From Vibrio algivorus (GTDB lineage Bacteria; Pseudomonadota; Gammaproteobacteria; Enterobacterales; Vibrionaceae), in assembly GCF_002218005.2 (NCBI RefSeq), contig NZ_AP018678.1, forward strand, positions 1,364,001 through 1,428,000: a DNA stretch of 64,000 nucleotides, in the 5' to 3' direction. Shown here in pieces: positions 43,849 to 53,257 of the stretch (its first letter is position 1; the number at the start of each line of letters is the position of its first letter). A model generated the notes under the pieces. It was not told the origin of the DNA. It ran no database searches and saw nothing but the letters and a program-made list of their open reading frames with translations. Made by a program: the position numbers and the translations under genes.

Positions 43849-44811
43849 ATGAGCAACGTTAAGCATTGTAATTTACTCATCCTTGGTTCAGGTCCTGCAG
43901 GTTATACTGCGGCGGTTTATGCTGCGCGTGCCAATTTGAAACCGGTGCTAGTTACAGGCATGCAACAAGGTGGCCAATTAACCACGACAACTGAAGTTGA
44001 AAACTGGCCGGGCGATCCAGAGGGACTAACGGGCCCAGGATTAATGGAACGCATGAAAGAACATGCAGAACGTTTTGAAACAGAGATTGTATTTGACCAT
44101 GTCAATGAAGTAGATTTTAGCCAACGCCCTTTCCGTCTAAAAGGTGATTCAAGCGAATATACTTGCGATGCATTAATTATCTCAACAGGTGCATCGGCAA
44201 AGTATTTAGGTTTAGAATCTGAAGAAGCCTTCAAAGGCCGTGGGGTTTCTGCTTGTGCAACTTGTGATGGGTTCTTCTACCGCAATCAAAAAGTCGCAGT
44301 AGTAGGTGGTGGTAATACCGCAGTAGAAGAAGCGCTTTACCTGTCAAATATTGCTTCTGAAGTACACTTAATTCACCGTCGTGATAGCTTTCGCGCAGAA
44401 AAAATCTTGATTAATCGTTTAATGGATAAAGTCGAGAACGGCAATATCATTCTTCATACTGACCGCACTCTTGAAGAAGTCGTGGGTGATGAAATGGGCG
44501 TAACTGGCGTTAAAATTAAAGATACTCAATCTAATAACGTTGAAACCATTGATGTGATGGGCGCTTTCATTGCGATTGGTCATCAGCCGAACACCGACAT
44601 TTTCCAAGGCCAACTTGAAATGAAAGATGGTTATATCATTGTAAAATCCGGTTTAGAAGGTAACGCAACTCAAACGAGTATTGAGGGTGTTTTTGCTGCG
44701 GGTGATGTTATGGATCATAATTACCGCCAAGCGATCACATCTGCAGGTACTGGCTGTATGGCGGCACTCGATGCAGAACGCTACCTAGATGCGCTAAACA
44801 CGGTGAAATAA
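43849..44811 (+). CDS. trxB: Thioredoxin reductase
   Basis: 320 residues, FAD/NADPH-dependent reductase of thioredoxin. FAD motif LLILGSGPAGYTAAVYAARA at the N-terminus, redox-active CATC (ACATCDGFFYR), NADPH motif VAVVGGGNTAVEEALYLS, and the C-terminal FAD segment GVFAAGDVMDHNYRQAITSAGTGCMAALDAERYL. ATG with GGAG upstream. In V. cholerae and E. coli it is linked to cydDC as here; both export or balance reduced thiols across the membrane. It has its own terminator. Confidence 0.98.
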   Translation: MSNVKHCNLLILGSGPAGYTAAVYAARANLKPVLVTGMQQGGQLTTTTEVENWPGDPEGLTGPGLMERMKEHAERFETEIVFDHVNEVDFSQRPFRLKGDSSEYTCDALIISTGASAKYLGLESEEAFKGRGVSACATCDGFFYRNQKVAVVGGGNTAVEEALYLSNIASEVHLIHRRDSFRAEKILINRLMDKVENGNIILHTDRTLEEVVGDEMGVTGVKIKDTQSNNVETIDVMGAFIAIGHQPNTDIFQGQLEMKDGYIIVKSGLEGNATQTSIEGVFAAGDVMDHNYRQAITSAGTGCMAALDAERYLDALNTVK

Positions 44812-44820
44812 TACTCATCC

Positions 44821-44846
44821 AAGAGGACTTCGGTCCTCTTTTTCTT
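44821..44846 (+). terminator. intrinsic terminator after trxB (UUCG loop)
   Basis: Perfect 8-bp stem AAGAGGAC / GTCCTCTT closed by TTCG (44821-44828, 44833-44840), then TTTCTT. It lies 10 bases after the trxB stop. Confidence 0.92.
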
Positions 44847-45070
44847 AGCGAAAACATATTCTTGAGTAAAACATTGAATCAATCACTGATAGAATATGCC
44901 TGCCTCATTATTAAGGCGAAAGTAACACAAGCCAATGTTTTATATCACTGTCGTGCCAACGCAGCATACTCTCGAATTTCAGTGTTTATAACAATGGCCT
45001 TTTTAACCTCAACTGTGGTTATTTAGATGCAATCCTGCCCCTTTTCACCCCTGATGGGAATGAGTCTTAC

Positions 45071-46855
45071 ATGGATAAACAGCAAAGACGTCATTTAACT
45101 AAATGGCTCAAACAACAAGGTAAACTTGCAAAAAAATGGTTACTGATAACAATAGGATTAGGTGTTCTTTCTACCTTGTTTCTACTCGGTCAAGCCGCAC
45201 TCTTAGCCTCTATTCTGCATAACATCATTATAGAGAATGTCGACAAACATCAACTCGTCAGTTCTTTCATCGGTTTAGCGGTGATGATCGTAGGTCGTGC
45301 ATTATGTACTTGGGGCCGTGAAATTGCAGGTTACCGGTGTGGTGAAGCAGTACGCCTTTATATTCGTCAACAAATTTTAGACAAATTACGTGACCTAGGT
45401 CCGGCTTATATTAAAGGAAAACCAGCCGGTACTTGGGCTGCATTGCTACTAGAACAAGTTGAAGAGATGCAAGAATTCTTCTCTCGTTACCTACCGCAAA
45501 TGTCACTCGCCGTTTTTATTCCATTTTTGATCTTAGTTGTCGTATTCCCAACCAACTGGGCGGCAGGTTTGATTTTCCTCATCACCGCCCCGTTGGTTCC
45601 ATTGTTCATGGCATTAGTTGGTATGAAAGCGGCTGATGCCAATAAAAAGAACTTCAAAGCATTGCAGCGTTTATCCGGTCATTTTTATGATCGTTTGCAA
45701 TCCATGACAACAATTCGTCTATTCCATCGAGCTGAAGCTGAAACTGAGTTATTACGTGGCGCTTCAGAAGTTTTACGTAAAAGCACTATGGATGTGTTGC
45801 GTATTGCTTTCTTATCCTCAGCAGTACTTGAATTCTTCACTTCTATTTCCATTGCGATTACCGCAGTGTATTTTGGATTTAGCTACATTGGTGAACTTAA
45901 CTTTGGCTACTACGGCGCAGGTCTTACCTTATTTACTGGCTTGTTTGTTCTTGTATTAGCTCCCGAATTTTACCAACCATTACGAGACCTAGGCACCTTC
46001 TACCACGCTAAAGCTCAAGCATTAGGCGCGGCAGAAAGTATTGTTGAATTTTTAGATGCTGATGTTGAAGCGGCAAAATCAGGCACGACACCTTTATCTA
46101 CGCCAGATAACATCGTGATTACCGCCCATGAGTTAGAAGTATTTAGCCCTGAGAAAACTAAGCTAGTTGGCCCCATTTCTTTTACTTTAGATGCCAACCA
46201 AACAACAGCGTTAGTTGGCCCAAGTGGCGCAGGTAAAACCAGTTTAATCAATGCAATTCTAGGCTTTCTACCTTATTCTGGCTCTTTGCAGATCAATGGT
46301 GTTGAAGTAAAAGAACTCGATTTAAGACAATGGCGTAGCAATATCAGTTGGGTTGGTCAAAACCCTCTACTGGTTAACGGCAGCATCTATGACAACATTG
46401 TTCTAGGGCAACAGAATATTTCTCAACAAGATGTCGCCAAAGCACTACAAGATGCCTTTGCAGCTGACTTTGTTGAAAGCCATGGGTTGGATTATCACAT
46501 TAGCGACCGTTCGGGTGGCCTATCTGTTGGGCAAGCACAGCGTTTAGCACTCGCTCGCGCTATGTTGCAAAATGGTCAGTTCTGGTTATTAGATGAACCA
46601 ACCGCCAGCTTAGATGCACATAGTGAAAAATTAGTGGCTAAGGCATTAGCGGATAATACCATTGGTAAAACCACATTAATGGTGACTCACCAATTAGAAC
46701 ACTTAAAACAAGTAGAAAATATCTTGGTAATGAATGCTGGTCAGATTGTTCAATCCGGCCAATATGATGCTATTAAAGATTCAGGTTTATTTGCTCAAAT
46801 GTTGTCTTCAAAAATTGAAATCGACAACGAGAATAAGGGGAATTTAGATGCGTGA
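45071..46855 (+). CDS. cydD: Thiol exporter ABC subunit CydD
   Basis: 594 residues. Six membrane helices (about 20-320), then an ABC ATPase domain with Walker A GPSGAGKTSLI, the CydD-type signature GLSVGQAQRLALARAML (the usual LSGGQ is LSVGQ, known in this family), and Walker B FWLLDEPTASLD. CydDC exports or binds glutathione and cysteine (and heme) and is needed to assemble cytochrome bd oxidase. The stop overlaps cydC by eight bases. Confidence 0.96.
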   Translation: MDKQQRRHLTKWLKQQGKLAKKWLLITIGLGVLSTLFLLGQAALLASILHNIIIENVDKHQLVSSFIGLAVMIVGRALCTWGREIAGYRCGEAVRLYIRQQILDKLRDLGPAYIKGKPAGTWAALLLEQVEEMQEFFSRYLPQMSLAVFIPFLILVVVFPTNWAAGLIFLITAPLVPLFMALVGMKAADANKKNFKALQRLSGHFYDRLQSMTTIRLFHRAEAETELLRGASEVLRKSTMDVLRIAFLSSAVLEFFTSISIAITAVYFGFSYIGELNFGYYGAGLTLFTGLFVLVLAPEFYQPLRDLGTFYHAKAQALGAAESIVEFLDADVEAAKSGTTPLSTPDNIVITAHELEVFSPEKTKLVGPISFTLDANQTTALVGPSGAGKTSLINAILGFLPYSGSLQINGVEVKELDLRQWRSNISWVGQNPLLVNGSIYDNIVLGQQNISQQDVAKALQDAFAADFVESHGLDYHISDRSGGLSVGQAQRLALARAMLQNGQFWLLDEPTASLDAHSEKLVAKALADNTIGKTTLMVTHQLEHLKQVENILVMNAGQIVQSGQYDAIKDSGLFAQMLSSKIEIDNENKGNLDA

Positions 46856-48569
46856 GTTAGCACCTTATCTCAAACTTTACAAAAAGCACTGGTTTAGCCT
46901 ATCACTGGGTATGTTTTTAGCCTTTGCCACTTTAGTTACCTCAATTGGTTTACTTACTCTTTCAGGTTGGTTCTTATCGGCTGCGGCAGTAGCGGGGCTC
47001 ACGATTGCAAGAGAAACCTTCAACTACATGTTACCTGGTGGTGGTGTTCGAGGTTTTGCTATGGCAAGAACCGCTGGCCGTTGGGGTGAGCGAGTTGTTA
47101 GCCATGATGCAACTTTCAAATTATTAGCCGATCTACGTATCTTCTTCTTTAAAAAGCTCACACCGCTTATCCCGGGCCGCTTATCAAAGCTACGTGATGC
47201 CGATCTACTCAACCGCCTTGTAGCAGACGTAGATGCTATGGATCACGTGTATTTACGCTTAGTCAGCCCAATTATTGTCGGCATTTTTGGTATCGCGTCA
47301 TTAACCGTGTTCATTGCCTGGTTTGATTTAACCATAGGCTTAACTCTTGGAGCGATTCTACTCACTTTACTACTGCTATGGCCAATTATTTTCTACAAAT
47401 TAGGCAAGTACAATGGTGAAATGCTAACCCAAAATAAAGCGAAATTACGTATTGCAACCCTAGATTGGGTACAAGGCCACAGTGAATTAGTATTATTTGG
47501 CGCAGAACCCAAATACCGCAAAGCTATAAGTACACACCAAAGCTCGTTGATTCAAAATCAATTTAAAAATGCTCACTACACTGGTCTAGCAAGTGCCCTA
47601 CTATTATTAGCAAATGGTTGGAGCCTAGTGTTAATCATTTGGATGGCCGCGGATGGAGTTAACGGTCAACCTCCGGGCCCAATGGTCGCGATGATGGCTT
47701 TTGCAACCATGGCAAGTTTTGAGCTATTAATGCCAATCGCTGGTGCATTCCAATACTTAGGGCAAACCTTAGAATCGGCGCGTAGATTAAATGAAGTGCT
47801 TTCAGCCACACCAGATGTTGTATTTGCTGAATCTGGCACCGAAGCCAGCCAAAGTTACGATATTCAACTAAGCAATGTGAATTATCGTTACCATGATAGT
47901 AATAATGATGCGCTGAAGTCTGTATCGGTGAATTTGAATGCGGGTCAGAAACTGGCGATTGTAGGCCAAACTGGTTCAGGGAAATCCACCCTACTACAAT
48001 TGTTAACTCGCCAATTTGATGTCACTTCTGGTGAATTACTCCTTGGTGGTAGTTCTATAAAACAATGGACTGAGAAAGGTTTACGCCAAAGTATCTCAGT
48101 TGTTAGTCAACGTGTTGATATTCTTAACGGCACATTAAAAGACAACCTACAGCTAGCTAAGCCTGATGCTTCCGATGAAGAAATGAAACATATATTGGAA
48201 GAAGTTGGGCTTTCTCACCTTAATGAGAGCATAGGTTTAGATGCTTGGTTAGGTGATGGCGGTCGTCAACTATCTGGTGGTGAAAAACGTCGCATTGGTA
48301 TTGCGCGCGCGGTATTACATAACGCTCCAATTATGCTATTAGATGAACCAACGGAAGGCTTAGACAAACAAACCGAAAGCCAGATCATGCAACTACTAAA
48401 TAAGCATACTATTGATAAAACCGTGGTATTCGTTACTCACCGCTTAGTTGGTCTAGAAAAGATGGATATGATTTGTCTGATGGAACAAGGTGAGATTGTA
48501 GAGCAAGGCAATCATAACGAATTACTGGCACAAAATGGCTTGTACCACCGTTTGCACCAACGTCTATAA
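46848..48569 (+). CDS. cydC: Thiol exporter ABC subunit CydC
   Basis: 573 residues. N-terminal membrane domain beginning MRELAPYLKLYKKHWFSLSLGMFLAFATLVTSIGLL, followed by an ABC domain with Walker A GQTGSGKSTLLQLL, signature LSGGEKRRIGIARAVL and Walker B IMLLDEPTEGLD. It forms the heterodimer with CydD, with which it overlaps by eight bases. A bidirectional terminator follows between it and the convergent serC. Confidence 0.96.
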   Translation: MRELAPYLKLYKKHWFSLSLGMFLAFATLVTSIGLLTLSGWFLSAAAVAGLTIARETFNYMLPGGGVRGFAMARTAGRWGERVVSHDATFKLLADLRIFFFKKLTPLIPGRLSKLRDADLLNRLVADVDAMDHVYLRLVSPIIVGIFGIASLTVFIAWFDLTIGLTLGAILLTLLLLWPIIFYKLGKYNGEMLTQNKAKLRIATLDWVQGHSELVLFGAEPKYRKAISTHQSSLIQNQFKNAHYTGLASALLLLANGWSLVLIIWMAADGVNGQPPGPMVAMMAFATMASFELLMPIAGAFQYLGQTLESARRLNEVLSATPDVVFAESGTEASQSYDIQLSNVNYRYHDSNNDALKSVSVNLNAGQKLAIVGQTGSGKSTLLQLLTRQFDVTSGELLLGGSSIKQWTEKGLRQSISVVSQRVDILNGTLKDNLQLAKPDASDEEMKHILEEVGLSHLNESIGLDAWLGDGGRQLSGGEKRRIGIARAVLHNAPIMLLDEPTEGLDKQTESQIMQLLNKHTIDKTVVFVTHRLVGLEKMDMICLMEQGEIVEQGNHNELLAQNGLYHRLHQRL

Positions 48570-48593
48570 GTGCTCTAAACAAGAAATGTAATC

Positions 48594-48640
48594 CAAAAAA
48601 AAACCGCCAAATTGAAAACGATCAACTTGGCGGTTTTTAT
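48594..48640. terminator. bidirectional terminator between cydC and serC
   Basis: Perfect 10-bp stem AAACCGCCAA / TTGGCGGTTT (48601-48610 with 48627-48636), with a run of A on the left and T on the right. It can stop both convergent transcripts. Confidence 0.9.
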
Positions 48641-48665
48641 CTATTCATAAATTTGAAGTTATTTA

Positions 48666-49748
48666 TTAGCTATTAGCCACTTCAAACTCTTTCATGAAAT
48701 CAACTAAAGCTTGTACGCCTTCTAATGGTATTGCATTATAAATAGACGCTCGCATACCGCCGACTGCTCTATGTCCTTTCAAAGCTTGTAAACCACGAGC
48801 CTCTGCTTGCTCAAGAAACAATCCATCTAGCTCAGGTTTAGCTAATTGGAATGGTACATTCATCAATGAACGATTATTCGCATGTACGTTGTTACGATAA
48901 AAATCCGACTCATCAATGCATTGGTAAAGTAGTGCTGCTTTAGCACGGTTCACTTTTTCCATTTCAGTAACACCGCCATTGGCTTTCAACCATTTAAAGA
49001 CTAAGCCTGATAAATACCAAGCATAAGTTGGTGGTGTATTGAACATTGATTCTTTTTCAAACAGAACCTTGTAATTTAAGATACTTGGCAATGCTGAATT
49101 GGCTAATTCAAGTAAGTCATCACGAACGATGACAATACATAAGCCAGCTGGACCAATGTTCTTTTGAGCACCAGCATAAATCACACCATATTTAGACACA
49201 TCAATTTCACGCGATAAAATTGTTGAGGACATATCTGCGACAATGGGTTTATTTGTTTGTGGTAAATCATTAATTTCAATGCCATCGATTGTCTCATTCG
49301 GACAAAAGTGCACATAAGCAGCATCATCAGATAAAAGCCAATCAGAAGCTGGTTGTATTGCCGTTTTACCATCAATTTCGGTAGACGCTTTAAACACGTT
49401 CGGTTGACAATATTTTTGTGCTTCATCAACCGCACTGGCAGCCCAGTATCCTCCATCAATATAATCTGCGGTTTTAGCATCACCCAATAAGTTCATTGGA
49501 ATAGCAGCGAACTGAGCACGGGCGCCACCTTGGCAGAAAAGAACTTTATAATTATCAGGAATCGAAAGTAGATCGCGTAGATCTTGCTCTGCGTCCGCAG
49601 CGACTTTCAAAAAAGGTTTACTGCGGTGACTGATTTCCATAACGGATGTGCCTAGGCCATTCCAATCTAAAAACTCTTTCTGAGCTTGTTGCATAACCGC
49701 TTTAGGAAGACTTGCTGGGCCAGCACTGAAGTTATAGATAGGTTCCAT
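48666..49748 (-). CDS. serC: Phosphoserine aminotransferase
   Basis: 360 residues, class V PLP aminotransferase. IYNFSAGPASLPKAVMQQAQKEFLDWNGLGTSVMEISHRSKPF at the start, CQGGARAQFAAIPMNLL, the PLP-Lys segment VIYAGAQKNIGPAGLCIVIVR, and the C-terminal HRAVGGMRASIYNAIPLEGVQALVDFM. It makes phosphoserine for serine synthesis and the analogous step of pyridoxal phosphate synthesis. ATG with GGAG upstream. Confidence 0.98.
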   Translation of the reverse strand: MEPIYNFSAGPASLPKAVMQQAQKEFLDWNGLGTSVMEISHRSKPFLKVAADAEQDLRDLLSIPDNYKVLFCQGGARAQFAAIPMNLLGDAKTADYIDGGYWAASAVDEAQKYCQPNVFKASTEIDGKTAIQPASDWLLSDDAAYVHFCPNETIDGIEINDLPQTNKPIVADMSSTILSREIDVSKYGVIYAGAQKNIGPAGLCIVIVRDDLLELANSALPSILNYKVLFEKESMFNTPPTYAWYLSGLVFKWLKANGGVTEMEKVNRAKAALLYQCIDESDFYRNNVHANNRSLMNVPFQLAKPELDGLFLEQAEARGLQALKGHRAVGGMRASIYNAIPLEGVQALVDFMKEFEVANS

Positions 49749-49847
49749 GATGAATTTTGCTCCTGCGTAGATGACAAATGAAGATAACGAATTTACCTAC
49801 AGTAATACCATTTTTTACTTAATTGAGAAAAGCCATTTTTGTTCAAA

Positions 49848-49877
49848 CATAAAAAAAGAGGCCACATTGGCCTCTTT
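49848..49877 (-). terminator. intrinsic terminator after the DUF945 gene
   Basis: On the leftward strand, 10-bp stem AAAGAGGCCA / TGGCCTCTTT (49868-49877 with 49855-49864), then a run of T. It separates the DUF945 gene from serC. Confidence 0.9.
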
Positions 49878-49911
49878 CATCGCAAAACACTTATTTTTTC
49901 AATGAGAAATA

Positions 49912-49934
49912 TATACCCAAGTTACTTAGGTATA
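49912..49934. repeat. solo family A palindrome
   Basis: TATACCCAAGTTACTTAGGTATA is an odd palindrome closely related to the ends of the 2749-3015 element. It lies between the DUF945 stop and its terminator, so it would be transcribed as a short hairpin. Confidence 0.6.
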
Positions 49935-49954
49935 GGTCGTGTATTTAATTCCGA

Positions 49955-51217
49955 TTATAAAAACAGTGGTGCAAGTACAACAAATAGAGGTAATGTTTTT
50001 CCCCCTTTAAATACAATGTTGCCGCCTTTAATGTCACCATTAAGATGGTAGCCATCCGCTTGCTTCTCCATAATACCTTGCTGGATTAAGTTATCTAAGC
50101 CAGATTCAATAAATGGAAATTGAGTCACCATTTCATTAGAAACAAAGGCATTGGCTCCACCATTAATTGATGAAATCACTTGCATTGGATTTTTAGTCAC
50201 TTTGTTATCTCCTTTAGGGAAATTCAGTAACCAATCACTGTTAAACTGGCCTTCGTCAATCGAGGCTTTCATCTCATTAAGAGAAATGCTGAACCCTTTT
50301 TCAAACAAGCCATCAATAGATGCCATTATTAGTTTAATATCATCATTATTGAGCGCATGGCCTTTATCTTGATAAACACTTAATAACTGAGAAAAGTATT
50401 CCATATCTAAAGCATTAAATGAAGCATCAACACCAAGGTTCGTCAATGTATCATCAACAAGCTCTACAGTATCTACCGCTATTTTATGGTGACTAGAAAA
50501 GGTTTTATCTTTCGCATTTTCTTCAGTATTAAATTCATAATCAAATTTATGAACATCAACCATACTTACACCTTGAGCGTCAACCATATTAGTTTCACCC
50601 ACAGTAATTTGCTGACTCCCCAACCAAAAACCCTCTTTTTTCTGACCATTACCAGAGCCAGAAACAGAGTTAACTATAAACGTTTCACCATTACTAAAGT
50701 GGCCATCAAACCCTTCAAAAGCATAATCAAACTTAATATGGCCATCCCGGCTAATATCAGCATTCAATTTTGCAGGAGAAAACTCCAATTTCGAATTCAC
50801 ATCATTGGCAAAATTAAAAACCATTTTTTGACTAGTCATGTCCAGTACTGTTGAACCATTAATATAGGTAACAGAATGGATATCGATCGGTAAACGAGAA
50901 TAGTCATTAGGCTTAGTATCAGTGGCGATACTGACCAAACCATGACTAATTGTATGATCCAACAAAAACTCTGCTGGTAAGCCATCTAATTCAAGCTGTT
51001 GCTTTAATACGGGATCAACCACTGTAACTTTCGTTTGTGCTATTGAACTCAGATAACCACGGTCATAATTTACAAGCTCAACATTAACCTCTTTTTTATC
51101 CAGCTTATTTACCGTATCTTGAATGGTCGTTTGAGCGAACTGCCCTAGCGCTAATGGCCAACACGCAACTAATAATACTGCACCACCAACTGCTGCAAAC
51201 TTCTTTACATTATTCAT
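49955..51217 (-). CDS. DUF945 (YdgA-like) envelope protein
   Basis: 420 residues from ATG 51217 (AAGGA five bases upstream; an in-frame TTG at 51232 is unlikely). It starts with a membrane anchor or signal (FAAVGGAVLLVACWPLALG), followed by the DUF945 pattern VNVELVNYDRGYLSSIAQTKVTVVDP and LLDHTISHGLVSIATDTKP. YdgA-type proteins are membrane-attached in the periplasm; their function is not known. The C-terminal FKGGKTLPLFVVLAPLFL is hydrophobic. Confidence 0.84.
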   Translation of the reverse strand: MNNVKKFAAVGGAVLLVACWPLALGQFAQTTIQDTVNKLDKKEVNVELVNYDRGYLSSIAQTKVTVVDPVLKQQLELDGLPAEFLLDHTISHGLVSIATDTKPNDYSRLPIDIHSVTYINGSTVLDMTSQKMVFNFANDVNSKLEFSPAKLNADISRDGHIKFDYAFEGFDGHFSNGETFIVNSVSGSGNGQKKEGFWLGSQQITVGETNMVDAQGVSMVDVHKFDYEFNTEENAKDKTFSSHHKIAVDTVELVDDTLTNLGVDASFNALDMEYFSQLLSVYQDKGHALNNDDIKLIMASIDGLFEKGFSISLNEMKASIDEGQFNSDWLLNFPKGDNKVTKNPMQVISSINGGANAFVSNEMVTQFPFIESGLDNLIQQGIMEKQADGYHLNGDIKGGNIVFKGGKTLPLFVVLAPLFL

Positions 51218-51302
51218 TTTAATCCTTGGCAAATAAAAAACAGTCTATCGTAAATTCATTTTTGATGTCATGGAAAAAAAACAATTCCAATCGAAGTTTA
51301 AT

Positions 51303-51427
51303 GTACCCAAAATAATTTAAGCCGCCGAGAGGCTATAAATGAAGCCTCATGACGCTATAGCTCGTTTGTATGACTAAAGAGAATAAACACCCTCAACAAA
51401 GTAGTAGATTTAGATACTAAGGGTATA
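51303..51427. repeat. diverged family B repeat
   Basis: About 125 bp in the 379-base gap between the DUF945 gene and the barrel gene. It starts GTACCCAAAATAATT, keeps the central ATAGCTCGTTTGTATGACT segment of the long form and ends ACTAAGGGTATA, so it is an old copy with several changes. The rest of the gap (51428-51596) is AT-rich promoter DNA with no gene. Confidence 0.65.
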
Positions 51428-51596
51428 AGTTTAATTGATATATAAAGCAGTAATATTTATCGGAATGTTTACATTAACTAGTACTTTGCCAATTTACATC
51501 AGGCGCGGCTTCTGACAAAATCAGCGACATAGAGCAAAAACAAATAAATAATTCATTTGCTATTTTTACGATTGAATAAGAAAAGGGTTTTCTTTC

Positions 51597-52148
51597 ATGC
51601 GCAAGTCACTGATTCTTTCTGGCCTACTATTGGTATCTGGGTCTACTTTTGCCGCTAGTAATGGTTCAGCCAATATGAGCAACTTTAACTACGATTATAT
51701 TGATGCACGAATTGGCCTTAGCCCGATGACTTTTGGTGCTGCAGTCAGTAAGTCTATCCATCCTAATGCACACGCCATTTTTTCATTAGATTCTGAATTT
51801 GACAGCGATTACGATCTTTCTGCTGGCCTAGGGTTTCATGCGCCAGTAAGTAACTGGACAGACATTACAGGTGAAATGTTATTCAAACTAGTTGATGACA
51901 GAGGCAAGTTCGATGATGACACAGGGATGGAAGTGAATTTAGGTGTTCGACAATGGTTAGGTCCACAGTTTGAACTTGGTGGTCAAGTTGGTTACTACAA
52001 AATCAACAACCATGATGATACCGATGAGGTTTATGGCTTAATTTCAGGTCGATTCCATGCAACAGAACTGTTCTCGATTGGACTCGAAGGTAAGTTAAAT
52101 TACATCTACGGCGACCAAGTAATGGTTACAGCACGTTTTAACTACTAA
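51597..52148 (+). CDS. Small outer-membrane beta-barrel protein
   Basis: 183 residues with a signal peptide (KSLILSGLLLVSGSTFA-AS). The mature protein alternates polar and hydrophobic residues in short strands (YIDARIGLSPMTFGAAVSKS, AIFSLDSEFDSDYDLSAGLGFHAP, MEVNLGVRQWLGPQFELGGQVGYYKI) and ends in VTARFNY, with an aromatic last residue as needed by the Bam insertion machinery. An eight-stranded barrel is plausible. No ligand or function is recognised. ATG follows AAAAGGGTTTTCTTTC. Confidence 0.75.
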   Translation: MRKSLILSGLLLVSGSTFAASNGSANMSNFNYDYIDARIGLSPMTFGAAVSKSIHPNAHAIFSLDSEFDSDYDLSAGLGFHAPVSNWTDITGEMLFKLVDDRGKFDDDTGMEVNLGVRQWLGPQFELGGQVGYYKINNHDDTDEVYGLISGRFHATELFSIGLEGKLNYIYGDQVMVTARFNY

Positions 52149-52175
52149 TCAAAGTTACCCACAAAAATTACAACG

Positions 52176-52206
52176 AAGCCTCGCACAAAATGCGAGGCTT
52201 TTCTTT
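52176..52206. terminator. terminator between the barrel gene and tfoX
   Basis: Perfect 10-bp stem AAGCCTCGCA / TGCGAGGCTT (52176-52185 with 52191-52200), then TTCTTT. It ends the rightward barrel transcript and lies 20 bases from the convergent tfoX stop. Confidence 0.88.
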
Positions 52207-52222
52207 AAGAAATGAATGTTAC

Positions 52223-52816
52223 TTAGTGGTGTACACTGGATAAAAGTTGTTGCTTTCTAGGCTCTTGAATAAGTTTCCAATGACAACCATCTACTGCTCC
52301 GGCAAATTTCCACAGCAAGCGTATATCGACATCGCCACCATACGCTTCTTTTACTTTCATGAAGACATCTTCTGGCCCCATTTGTAAAAATGTACTCACA
52401 TCTGGCACACCTGCTTTTTTCACCATTCGCTCAAGTGTAAGTTGCATATTGGGTAAATCGCGTAACCTACGACTGTCTGCGGATTTTTGAAATGCTCTTT
52501 CCTGCTTAGAATATTCGATTGATAATTGAATGATGCTATCGAGTGACTCATCACCTTCTGTATATAATTTCGTCACATCAAAATAATTTACCGTTGCCAC
52601 CGTTTGTTTTTTTACGTGTTTATATCTTTTACAACCCTTCTCTTCCAAGGTCTTATCAAGACTACCACCGCCACGAATAAAAATAGTTCCATCGGAAATT
52701 AGTGCATACATTGCATCTTCACTAAATAATCCAATTCCTCCAAACATTGAACGCTTTTGAAACGAGCCAAACTTAGCTACATATTCAAAAAAAGAACGCT
52801 CCATATTGCTGCCCAT
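52223..52816 (-). CDS. tfoX: TfoX/Sxy family competence regulator
   Basis: 197 residues with the two TfoX domains: N-terminal FFEYVAKFGSFQKRSMFGGIGLFSEDAMYALISDGTIFIR and C-terminal LRDLPNMQLTLERMVKKAGVPDVSTFLQMGPEDVF...LLWKFAGAVDGCHW. In vibrios TfoX links chitin sensing to natural competence and, with TfoY, to T6SS expression; there are two paralogues, and this one is assigned as TfoX from synteny with serC and panP as I recall it in V. cholerae, not from a search. ATG 52816 has GGAGG six bases upstream. In V. cholerae translation is controlled by the sRNA TfoR. Confidence 0.78.
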   Translation of the reverse strand: MGSNMERSFFEYVAKFGSFQKRSMFGGIGLFSEDAMYALISDGTIFIRGGGSLDKTLEEKGCKRYKHVKKQTVATVNYFDVTKLYTEGDESLDSIIQLSIEYSKQERAFQKSADSRRLRDLPNMQLTLERMVKKAGVPDVSTFLQMGPEDVFMKVKEAYGGDVDIRLLWKFAGAVDGCHWKLIQEPRKQQLLSSVHH

Positions 52817-53257
52817 GTGTAACCTCCGTACTTATGTTTAATCCCCCGATCAATACACAAGCGTCATTAAGACATATTTATTTATAACTTCCATATTTTT
52901 GCGAGCAAGCTTAAAAACATCGACTCCATTAACCATGTTTTTATGAACACGCTCTAATATTAATGATACTTTATGATAAAAATTAAGTAAGTGCACAGCT
53001 CACACCTAAATATGAAAACCTTTTGAAAAATGAGAAATTACTCGCATTATTATTTTTATCATGTCATGAAAATGTAATGACACATTCAATAACTCAATAA
53101 CACCACATAAAAGCCAGGGCTTATAAAATAGGCAATAAACTTAATTCACCATAAAAAATAAATACACCTCAGCTTAAGTAGATGATTTTCATTCTCAAAA
53201 TCATTAAGATGGTCGCGCAATTAGGCTCAACTCTCTCGCTTTTCATTTGAGGTGTTT
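52817..53257. other. tfoX / lysO divergent region
   Basis: 441 AT-rich bases with no convincing gene. It must hold the tfoX promoter and its 5' leader and the lysO promoter. The only structure seen is a palindrome at about 53182-53204 (ATGATTTT, seven bases, AAAATCAT), 55 bases before lysO. Its half-sites do not clearly match ArgR or Fur. Confidence 0.5.
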
